DNA of 64,000 nt from the NCBI GenBank assembly GCA_021234535.1, contig CM037850.1, forward strand, positions 16,911,990 through 16,975,989. Reading direction: 5' to 3'. Positions 44,301-51,455 of the stretch are shown piece by piece (the first letter of the stretch is position 1; each line of letters starts with the position of its first letter). This DNA comes from Stichopus chloronotus. Its lineage: Eukaryota > Echinodermata > Holothuroidea > Aspidochirotida > Stichopodidae. The position numbers and the translations under genes are program-made. The notes under the pieces were generated by a model. It searched no databases. It had not been told where the DNA came from and saw only the letters and a list, made by a program, of their open reading frames with translations.

Positions 44301-46233
44301 AGCAAAGATTATAAAGGACCAAGATGACGAAGTTAAACGTTTAAAGGTAAAACAATAATTTGATGGTTGATCATCAAAATGGCTACTCAATTTACGAATT
44401 CAATACTATTCCCAATCCTTGACTTAAAGCTATTGCAGCCTCAAGTCAAGGACTGGGGCGATAATCAGGGTTTTCATTTCTGATTAACGTTAAATTAGTA
44501 AAAGTTCCTGCCTTTTGTAAAATAGTTGTTTCATTAAAACTCATCTGTAACATTTACCTTGACTGTGCATACATTACATTGATTACCGTATGATGTGACA
44601 TGGACCAAACTTTCGTTGGGCATAAACAAAAATTACAAACGAAACTGTGGTAGAAGTTAATGCCAATTAAGGGTTGGAAAGAAACTTCATTGCCGTAGCA
44701 AAACACAACGAAACTTGTCTATGTACAACAGGGCAGTTTTACCGTGACTGTGACAGAGATTAGACTTTCTCGGCGTTAATTCATCTACCGTACTGTCAAT
44801 GTTAACCAGTGTGTTGGCTGTGTTATTTCGAAATGTAGTTGGAAATCTCACGTCAAAATACAGCCATTTAACCACAAATTAGAAGATTTGACTCAGAAGT
44901 TATTGCCTCGTGCAACTCGGTTCTACCGACAGCGGTTTGCTATTTCTTAGAAATGGATAACATCGGATCCGCAAAATTCAAAGCAATCTCATAGTAATTC
45001 GGGTATGCAAGTATTGTTGATCAATTCCGAGAAATACCAAATCTTACGCAGTAAAAAACGAATGTTTTGCGTGGACGACCATCTCGATTCGTTGAGAGAG
45101 GACAAAAAATTGACCTTATATCGTTTCTACGACGTTTGCGCCTTAGATGTGTTTCTACGAAAGCCGACAAAAACGCCCAAAGATACTTTTCAGTGAGCTA
45201 TTCACGAAACAAAAAAGCGACCGCTAGCGTAAAGTCTTCGACAAAGCTTAGACAAGACTCTTAAGCTAGCTATTACCAAATCATGTAGAAGAATTTAATT
45301 TCTACATTTGAGGACATTTCTAGCCGGACTCCTCCACTGGTATGTATGATCAATTTTGTGCGATTTGATAGAGCCTACGTAAACACGTCAAAGTCAACAG
45401 AAGAATGTTGACGTGTTGACGTTGACTTTGTCGAATAGGTCATCCTTGAAAATTCCTTGATGATCTCTTCTTAATCGTACTTTGGAACGTTTTTTATCCG
45501 GATTGTCAGTATGTTCTATTGTTTTTTGCAAGTAAGCGAGAAGGCTAAAAACTATAAGTAGCAAGCTTTTCTGACAATGGTAAAGGTAATTAAATTACTT
45601 CTATGTCTTTATCACCAGGGGAAGAAACTTGAAGAGATAAAAGACAGAGATGCAGAGAAGGTAAGTTACCCCTTCATGGTGAAATATAGTGTAAGTTTTA
45701 CAGCTGTGAAAAAACGGTTTAATTCTTCCCATTCTCAAATGCCCACATCGTTAGCCTGTTTTAGCCCCTGTTCAAAATGTCCTCGAGTGACACATTGTAT
45801 AATTTCTTTCTCTACAGCAACAAATGAAAGAAGAGATCGAAGCAAGAAAGAAAGAAATTGAAGACCTGAATGTGAGTTTGCTGTCTTCATCAAGAAATAG
45901 CTGTTCAATATTCAATGATGATTGTATTAGATACAAAGATGTATTCCATACATTTTGTAATTCAATGCGAATATACATATTTTTATTGTGCTGACTTTCA
46001 GAGAAAGCTTACAGAATTAGCTAAAGACTTACAGGTAAGGGCACATTTTGTCACTGTGTATTTAAAGTAGTAACTTCGGATTCCAGACTAGACTTTTTGC
46101 TGCTAATGTCATCTTAGATTTCACTGTATCTTAAAATTCTCTTGCTTAGCAATTGCAACAAAAAATGAAATTGAAATCAAACGGCTTAAGAATAAAGACG
46201 AAAGAACACCTCAGAAGTGTAACTCGTAACTGA
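30852..46233 (+). CDS. Receptor gene B, long form: two-Ig transmembrane receptor with coiled-coil tail (15 exons)
   Basis: A type I Ig-superfamily receptor. Exons are 30852-30915, 31302-31622, 32873-33202, 34582-34686, 37006-37045, 37548-37572, 38447-38491, 39119-39172, 42923-42976, 43316-43369, 44293-44346, 45619-45660, 45818-45871, 46002-46034 and 46150-46233. The order is signal peptide (1-21), Ig1, Ig2, TM (about 239-273), a basic juxtamembrane segment, then about 160 residues of charged coiled coil. All junctions are phase-consistent: phase 1 through the ectodomain, phase 0 throughout the coiled coil. The total is 452 residues. The tail is made of repeated 18-residue units ending E-I/V-x-R-L-K. 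Skipping any coiled-coil exon keeps the frame, so length variants are possible. AATAAA occurs at 46375, 46520 and 46684. A role in oligomerisation or adaptor binding is inferred. Confidence 0.8.
31302..31622 (+). CDS. Gene B exon 2: Ig domain 1
   Basis: A 321-nt symmetric phase-1 exon. EGRPAEIPCLTIGRHDAYIW carries the first Cys and Trp, and VRLRDEGKYLCRASSE the D-E-G-x-Y-x-C block. ISDCTGEVMVYVQ is the G strand with an extra Cys. It resembles Ig1 of gene A in position and phase. Confidence 0.88.
32873..33202 (+). CDS. Gene B exon 3: Ig domain 2
   Basis: A 330-nt symmetric phase-1 exon. SSTITCTATNAPHSMDLKWF provides the first Cys and Trp, SSTLNIVDVLPSLLMCQAID the E/F strands and second Cys. 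RCQAQSDC near the start adds two more Cys, possibly a further disulphide. Acceptor ATTTTTCAG, donor GTAAGC. Confidence 0.85.
33210..34575. other. Gene B intron 3, no feature seen
   Basis: About 1.4 kb of AT-rich sequence without exon-like segments or recognised repeats. Confidence 0.4.
34582..34686 (+). CDS. Gene B exon 4: transmembrane helix
   Basis: A 105-nt symmetric phase-1 exon. The stem VVPVTSLKPSTGW is followed by MVTAIILVITCLVTITVIVI and MS. The donor GTATGC leaves phase 1, from which both 34908 and 37006 can be entered. Confidence 0.87.
34908..34944 (+). CDS. Gene B short-form exon 5a: juxtamembrane
   Basis: A 37-nt exon, phase 1 to 2, encoding GHHWTLLEQANE plus a split codon, between ATTTTAG and GTAAGC. 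It is similar in size and phase to gene A exon 7. Confidence 0.6.
35241..35379 (+). CDS. Gene B short-form terminal exon: tyrosine tail
   Basis: Acceptor CTCCTTGTACAG. The phase-2 frame is open for 45 codons to TAG at 35377-35379. Segments are RGEQIVNHDRCFPT, RTVLTPYRDIYQPVATNN and PYMVKTYS. It has four tyrosines and an ITSM-like TPYRDI. A possible internal donor (GTAAAA at 35362, phase 0) could in principle feed the coiled-coil exons instead, which should be tested. Confidence 0.55.
35654..35659 (+). promoter_or_regulatory. Candidate polyadenylation signal for the gene B short form
   Basis: AATAAA about 275 nt downstream of the tyrosine-tail stop and upstream of all long-form tail exons. 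Confidence 0.35.
35804..36262. mobile_element. Foldback/MITE-like element between the two alternative tails of gene B
   Basis: Left arm: GCAGAGAAAAACCGAAGAAG, AAACAAAATG.CCATGTTTTTAG, AAACTCATGCCA, TTAAGGTTAACGTTTGCGGT, GACTTAAT. The right arm (36163-36262) is its inverse with few mismatches. The arms are about 100 bp and the loop about 260 bp. No transposase ORF is present. The copy sits between the short-tail terminal exon and the first long-tail exon. Confidence 0.75.
37006..37045 (+). CDS. Gene B long-form exon 5b: basic juxtamembrane segment
   Basis: A 40-nt exon, phase 1 to 2, encoding ISKKRPHKADKG after a split Val. Entered from the TM exon it gives a stop-transfer-like basic stretch right after the helix; entered from exon 34908 it hits TAA. 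Acceptor TTTCACAG, donor GTGAGT. Confidence 0.65.
37548..37572 (+). CDS. Gene B long-form exon 6: linker
   Basis: A 25-nt micro-exon, phase 2 to 0, encoding NEERETLL after a split Leu, between TTTTATAG and GTATGT. It resets the phase to 0, from which all coiled-coil exons follow. Confidence 0.6.
37580..38440. other. Gene B intron, no exon supported
   Basis: Open frames at 37712-37921 (+) and 37793-38188 (-) lack paired splice signals and coiled-coil character. Confidence 0.4.
38447..38491 (+). CDS. Gene B coiled-coil exon 1 (45 nt)
   Basis: A phase 0-0 exon encoding KTDIKTKDDEIKRLQ. Acceptor TTTCCACAG, donor GTGAGA. It ends with the repeat signature E-I-x-R-L. Confidence 0.75.
38708..38760. 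repeat. Short tandem repeat GAACTGAGTTT
   Basis: Four imperfect units of GAACTGAGTTT (two with a GCA/GCAAGT spacer) in a gene B intron. Confidence 0.7.
39119..39172 (+). CDS. Gene B coiled-coil exon 2 (54 nt)
   Basis: A phase 0-0 exon encoding AERDKDLKYHNEEIDRLK. The preceding intron end (39091-39118) is nearly identical to the one before the exon at 42923, showing that exon plus flank were duplicated. Confidence 0.8.
39730..40480. repeat. Interspersed repeat with GT microsatellite and 'aaggtcaaa' blocks
   Basis: Starts with GTGGTGTGTGTGTGTTGGGA, then blocks such as GTCAAAGGTCAAATTAGTGA and GTCAGAGGTTAAAGGTCAGA. The inverse-orientation copy at 48410-49140 shares CAAGTTTGACC, TTTGACCTCTGA-like and CAC/GTG blocks. 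It is a moderately repeated family with no coding capacity. Confidence 0.6.
40861..41186. repeat. Direct repeat, two ~75-bp copies
   Basis: Copies at 40861-40936 and 41111-41186 share CTAAGGAATCACCGAAGAAC, CAATGACAGGTTAATCGG and GTACGCTATTACTTTGTCAC, with a few substitutions between them. Open minus frames that contain FLSDKVIAY in both copies come from this repeat, not from genes. Confidence 0.85.
41190..42915. other. Gene B intron, no exon supported
   Basis: Holds a partial copy (42037-42110) of the hairpin repeat at 17.7-17.9 kb and a (GT)n run at 42558-42582. No segment with the repeat signature and splice sites was found. Confidence 0.45.
42923..42976 (+). CDS. Gene B coiled-coil exon 3 (54 nt)
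   Basis: A phase 0-0 exon encoding TNQEKALKDKENDIERLK, between CTTCTTCTTCAG and GTAGGA. Confidence 0.8.
43316..43369 (+). CDS. Gene B coiled-coil exon 4 (54 nt)
   Basis: A phase 0-0 exon encoding ATQEKSTAARDAEIHRLE, between CCCTCCCTCAG and GTAACG. Confidence 0.8.
43712..43740 (+). pseudogene. Probable decayed coiled-coil exon
   Basis: Flanked by AATATCAG and GTAATT. The 29-nt sequence begins EKDVKSQR and would end in L-K like its neighbours but for one missing base, which creates TGA. This looks like a dead member of the 54-nt exon family; coincidence is possible at this length. Confidence 0.35.
44293..44346 (+). CDS. Gene B coiled-coil exon 5 (54 nt)
   Basis: A phase 0-0 exon encoding DIKAKIIKDQDDEVKRLK, between CCCTCGACAG and GTAAAA. 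The intron start AAACAATAATTT resembles those after other units. Confidence 0.8.
44350..45610. other. Gene B intron, no exon supported
   Basis: Overlapping + frames at 45005-45264 lack motifs and splice context. An imperfect inverted repeat (AACACGTCAAAGTCAAC / GTTGACGTTGACTTTG) lies at 45380-45435. Confidence 0.4.
45619..45660 (+). CDS. Gene B coiled-coil exon 6 (42 nt)
   Basis: A phase 0-0 exon encoding GKKLEEIKDRDAEK, exactly two heptads. Acceptor TTATCACCAG, donor GTAAGT. Confidence 0.7.
45818..45871 (+). CDS. Gene B coiled-coil exon 7 (54 nt)
   Basis: A phase 0-0 exon encoding QQMKEEIEARKKEIEDLN, between TTCTCTACAG and GTGAGT. Confidence 0.78.
46002..46034 (+). CDS. Gene B coiled-coil exon 8 (33 nt)
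   Basis: A phase 0-0 exon encoding RKLTELAKDLQ, one hendecad. Acceptor CTGACTTTCAG, donor GTAAGG. Confidence 0.72.
46150..46233 (+). CDS. Gene B terminal exon
   Basis: Acceptor CTTGCTTAG. The phase-0 frame reads QLQQKMKLKSNGLRIKTKEH onward to TGA at 46231-46233. A neighbouring frame reads NEIEIKRLKNKDERTPQK and stops at 46227-46229; it matches the repeat signature. The two frames meet at an A6 run (46160-46165), so the assembled sequence may lack one A. AATAAA at 46375, 46520 and 46684 are candidate poly(A) signals. Confidence 0.55.
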   Translation, partial: QLQQKMKLKSNGLRIKTKEHLRSVTRN

Positions 46234-46699
46234 CTTTCTTTTGATTCCAGTACCATGCCAATGTAAAGATATATACATGATCGTCGATGACCTTTGCCAC
46301 ATATTTCTGACTCATGATTTCTACTCAATAATTGGTATCCTTATAAATCTTCAATGTTCGTCAGGTTCACTGTCAATAAATAAAATTTCATGCAAAAGTT
46401 TGATAGATTACGAAACCTGTATATTTTAAAAGTTTATGTCATAAAAATGTAATCATCATAATTTACCTCTAAAATACTTGTAAGAGGGCCATATTGGCTT
46501 TTGAAAATGGCCACTGCAGAATAAATATTTTGTTTGTATTTGTACCTCTAATTAAACTAAACACTTTATACACATTTAATATTAGTAACTGACAGTATTT
46601 CACAAACGAACAGTATGGTACAATCCAGTATTGTACCATCCTCTTCTTTTGTGAAACATGTAGGCGATGTTTAGAAAATGTGAAATAAAGTCATGCTCA

Positions 46700-48400
46700 A
46701 CGTACGTGTGATTACATTGTGAAGCTGGTCGACTTCAGCAGCAGATGGATTGCCATTATCAGTATGGCGGCTTTCATTTGATTAACATTTTCATTTGTTT
46801 TTCATTTCTCCTTGGCACATGGTTGTATATAATGATGATATTGCATGTTGACAGTACCATAAAATTGCTCTTTGGATTTTCCCGAAAGACGTGACATATC
46901 TGGTATTGCCCAAATGGACAGTTGACGAATGCTTACTATTGGAAATGCCGTTTACCCTAGTGTGATCTTATATCATCACGTTGTGTTGCTTGCATGCGGT
47001 ATGTACTCCATTAGAGACAAATGAATTGGCACTCTTGGTGACTGATATGTTCCCGTGTTTAAGTACAAGCCAGGTTTTTGGATGACTTATCTTCAACTTG
47101 TAGCCTACATATCTGCGATGCGTTAGAAAAGTCCCCTTGAAACCTTGAAAAAGCGACTTGAAACTAGGCGTCACGACCTGATCGATTTCTTCGAAACAGA
47201 AAACGGCAAACTAAAGAACTGAGCTTTGTACAGGCCGTCGAACATCCTTGTATTTGCTACAACAATATTGTCAATTGACGTTTCCAGGAGCAGGGTGCAC
47301 GGTAAATACGCAATTGTCTTCATCGTGAAGACGTTTCACCAACTTCTTGTTTATGGTGCATGGTGAACATTAAGTGCCAACCCTCAGACTTGTAGATCTT
47401 CTCTTGTCCTGAACGTTTCCAGTGCTTGCCTGGTTTTGTTCTGGGCTTGCTGTGGGTCTTGGAAGCGTGCAATATGTTCTGACTTAAGGTCGGCACTAAC
47501 CAGTAGTAACCGGCTACTACCTCTTATGATCGTCATCATCTATAAATTTGCTCCTGCTCCTACCAAAATCCATAAGACTGCGCAACTCAGGTGACACGTC
47601 TTCTGATAAAAATGATAGAATGTTTATTTCAGCAGCAGTATTCAACACAAAATATGTACACAGTAAATATGCAGACGGGAAAAAGAACACAAGAAAGAGT
47701 AACAATACTATAAAGATGAGGGTAATCCACGGAGTTGCATCTCATCCCTATCGTTGTCCATAATCATTCGCTCTGTTAGATGTATGTATTAAGTCGATAG
47801 AGAGTTTGGTCAACACCCCGCCCATTACATTATACACAGTGCATAATTACGTAGCACACTTGGCCATGGTCGTTTAAGTAATCTGTCAGTATATTGTGTA
47901 AATGTAAGAGTTACGTGTGCGCGTCAAAGTACATATTCCCATACAGATCACGTGTGCGTCAAAGTAATAGTTTGATTTCCTTTATTTTACAAATTAGCAC
48001 GCTGGGCATTTTGTAATAGTTCTGAAAAACACGTCACAATCACTTGCATAACTGAATTTCTTTTCCAGCCAAAATGTACTGTGAACCACTCATTTCCTTT
48101 GCTAGTTTATACAGATCACGTTACAGTAGAAGCATATTGTGGGTATTACCAAAAGCATGGAAAATGACATTGTTATTAGATTTGCTCAGCCCAAACATGG
48201 CAAATATTAAGTCACGTCTTATGGAAACGCAAAGATTCAATAAGCTATGTTGCATCTTGTACTAACTGAACCTACCGTACTGTATTATGTGCCTTCTTGA
48301 CCTATGACGTGACCGATCGTGTGAACACTACATATCATAATCAACGACCACGTTCATTAGATTTACTATCTAGAAGGAAATCGCGACAGTTTTTTTCAAA
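46700..48400. other. No gene identified
   Basis: A minus-strand region at 46968-47480 has long partly open, coding-like stretches (for example PSFKSLFQGFKGTFLTHRRY) broken by stops. It may be an old transposon or pseudogene that I cannot name. A repeat end (CACGGAGTTGCATCTCATCC) lies at about 47730. Confidence 0.35.
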
Positions 48401-48409
48401 TTATTGTGC

Positions 48410-49140
48410 CCGATTAGAGATTTTGACCTGTGACCTCTGACCATTGTTCCTTGATTTTAAATTTTGATGGGAGACAAAACTTCAGACCATGGCTAATCCA
48501 TCTACCAACTTTGATCCTCGTAGGCTTCGCGGTCTTGGAGGGTGACAGACGCAAACTTTTCAGTGTCAGATTTGACCTTTGACCCCTGAACTTGACCTTT
48601 GACATCAAAACACAAGAAAACATGAGTTTTAGATGAAACCTTGTATACCGGTCATATGTGTGATGGTCCCGTGTCAATAGCCATTTTGGATTATGAAATA
48701 GTAAATTAAGATTTTCACTAATTTCACCTCTGAACTTTAAGTTCTGACCTTCAACTTTGATGGGAGACACAACTTCAGACCATAGGCCACCTATCTACCA
48801 AGTTTGACCCTCATCGGCTTTGCTGTCTACTAGGATTTGTGGAAGCAAACTTTTGAAATTAAAATTTCCTTTCCACAGACACACACACACACACCCACAC
48901 CCGCTCGCACACACTTTGATTTCTTCACACATTTTGACTCCTACCCTTATGGGGGTCCAGGTCATCTTACGTACCACACCTTGTTAGACCTCCACGTCTC
49001 ATATATCAACCGTACATAATGTTACCATGGAAACTATTGCTATGGCAACTGACCGACCAATAATGAATTCAAGCGTCCCAAAGCAACTTCAATATCTCAC
49101 CCCGTACATTACATGTCTACGGATAAGATAAAAACGAAAA
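48410..49140. repeat. Interspersed repeat with 'gacctttgacc' blocks and CA microsatellite
   Basis: Contains TTTGACCTTTGACCCCTGAA, two copies of GATGGGAGACA(C/A)AACTTCAGACCAT and an AC run at 48878-48898. It is related to the 39.7-40.5 kb repeat in opposite orientation. ACCATGGAAACTATTGCTAT near 49023 matches the start of the 22.8-kb copy. Confidence 0.65.
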
Positions 49141-49339
49141 TAATCGGACAAGGCTAGGAAAAAAACATCTATTGAAGGGAGCCATGCCACTCAAAGAGAA
49201 GAGAAAGAAAATAAACAAAAAAGAAGAAAAAAAACAGACAAACGCAACCCAGCCTCCAATATGCCAAACCCCCTGGAGATGGTGTAACTTACTTTTGAAT
49301 ATGTGGTTTCCATCTTCAGTTTAAACACCAAAACATTTG

Positions 49340-49800
49340 GTTACTTCAGCGTTTGATAACTTAGGATTTTCAATGAGTTAATGTGAGGGACAGAATAGAA
49401 AGAAACTTTTATTGAGGTATAACTTATTTGCTTTAAGCCAATTGGAAATAATTGTAAAGTTCAGAGTATAGTATTTTAGGTTCAGGCAATATGTGATTCT
49501 TTATGTTTGAAAACATATCAGTGTCATCAATTAAACTACTAAATGACAGTTGCTGTGGCTTTGACAGAATAAAAGAGGAGAACCAATCACACAACCTGCT
49601 AATGATTGTAGAGGCTTGAAGGAAACCGACCAATTATATGCACTGTCCCTAATACCTTACTGCCATTTTACATGTAGGGAAGTAGGTGATTAACAGTATT
49701 AAAACCGTTTTAAAGGTCTAAAAAACAACAATTCTGCATAACGTATTTTCAAACGCATTACAAATTTTGTCTTAGAGGTTAATGACAGCCAAATACTTTA
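49340..49800 (-). mobile_element. LINE reverse-transcriptase fragment, decayed
   Basis: The minus frames give SLIDDTDMFSNIKN (from FADDTNIF) and EPKILYSELYNYFQLA, then ANKLYLNKSF (from the N-K-L-x-L-N block after the RT palm). Further upstream, degraded RT-like sequence has stops. The catalytic A-D-D reads I-D-D. This is a further copy of the same broad LINE clade, just outside the putative element at 50.2-58.2 kb. Confidence 0.6.
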
Positions 49801-50192
49801 TAAATTAGAACGAAAAACATATTACAATTCAAAGAAAAAGACATGCTTACCAAGAATCAATTACTTTAATATAAAGGTAAAATTTGTTGATAGTTACTAA
49901 CAGACATGGAACAGCCAACTGGAAATAAATGAATAACCGTTGCAATTTATATATTATCAGGCACTTAAAGGCAATATTCCAATAAATCAACTTCAATGTT
50001 ATCAAACATGTACACTCATTAACTACGAGATCGTGATCAATGGGTAGTAGATGATCAACATTTTTTGGAATACTAGAGGCTATTGAAAAGAGAATTTTCT
50101 ACAAATCGAGGGTTAAAATTAATTACAGGGATATTCGATGCAAGACCATTACCAATATTCACAAAGTAATTAGAAACAAATTACAATCCGTC

Positions 50193-50410
50193 ACTCTCTA
50201 AATTCCGTGGAGTGGAAAACCATTCTTTTTTCACTCTAACCTGGACTGAAATTAGGGATGACTCCAACGAGAGTGAAAATCACTCTGAAGTTAGAGTGAA
50301 AAATATGGCTCTTTGCCTAGAGTGACTATTCATTCTAAATAAGATGGGATTGCCAATCCCTCACTGGAGTAAAATGATTGCATTCACTCCAACTAAGAGT
50401 GAAAAGCTAC
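50193..50410. repeat. Left inverted terminus of a candidate large element
   Basis: Begins ACTCTCTAAATTCCGTGGAG, then TGGAAAA, followed by several copies of AGAGTGAAAA/TTCACTCT-type sub-terminal repeats. The first ~25 bases match the inverse of 58127-58153. Confidence 0.5.
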
Positions 50411-50419
50411 TTTAATAAT

Positions 50420-51390
50420 GCGGGATAATTTAATGCTTGATATATTGACACGCAGCCAAAAAGGCATACAGAGACCAAAATTATATCATTTCCTTCCAAT
50501 TATCCTTGGATTTAACAGAAGAAATGTTCAAAAGGCATAAATTGGCACATGAAATCTCTGGATGTGCTCTGAGCATATAAAGTAGCCCAGACAAAGGGGA
50601 TGAGTGGGGGTTGGGTATGAAGAAACTTCCCCGTCCACTTTTAGGCAATTTATTCTTTATTCTTGTGATGTTTTAGTTCGACTGGAGTGACTGCTTACTC
50701 CCTTTAAACACTGTCAGGTTCTCAGACAACTATACTTTTCCATCAATACATATGACAAGCTTTAAGGGTGTTTTAATACACATTGCAGTATTGAATTTGA
50801 TACAAGTCAAAAGCACAAATACATTTTGTTACCTTCATTATCAAGCTATCAACTAATAACATTCTTTAGAAGTAGCATATATGGCTGTGTTTTGCGAGGA
50901 TCACATGGTTGTCATTCTCCAACAAAATCCACTGAACACTGTATGAGAAAGATACAGTTGGAAGAGGTCAGTCAGTGTCTCAATTAAAGACCAACCACTT
51001 TGATGAACATGCACTGAAAAGCATAACAAAGGTATCACCATAACCAATTCACAGTGTTGCTTAAAACCTGCAGAGAAAGTATTTTCAGCTGATCAAAGGC
51101 CACTAGACTGAAATTTTACATCACATGCCTGAACCACCCAAATGAATAGATACAAATATCACCATTAGAGCATGGAAGTATTTTAGAATTGACTCAAAAC
51201 TAAAATGCAGTATGATTACAGTAAGTCAATTGTCATTACTATTATAGGTACAGTATGTATGAAGCAGTATTGTATCCCAACCAACACCCTGTGCAAAAAG
51301 AAAGGCAAAAAAAAACCCTTCTGTGCAATAGATCGGAGACAAAACATCAAAAAAATAATGAAGAAAAAGACCTTACAGTACAGTACATAA
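50420..51390. other. No gene identified; downstream of gene C
   Basis: An AT-rich stretch, probably the 3' flank of minus-strand gene C. TTTATT (an AATAAA complement) occurs near 50649. Confidence 0.35.
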
Positions 51391-51395
51391 CCAAA

Positions 51396-51455
51396 CTACA
51401 TAGGATGTCTTCTATCCTTTGAAACATCAGAAATGTTTAATTTTAATCCGGACCC
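51396..51455 (-). CDS. Gene C candidate terminal exon
   Basis: Acceptor CTTGTCTTCAAACAG. The phase-0 frame GSGLKLNISDVSKDRRHPM ends at TAG (51396-51398). It is short, so the support is mainly phase and acceptor quality. Confidence 0.35.
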   Translation of the reverse strand, partial: GSGLKLNISDVSKDRRHPM

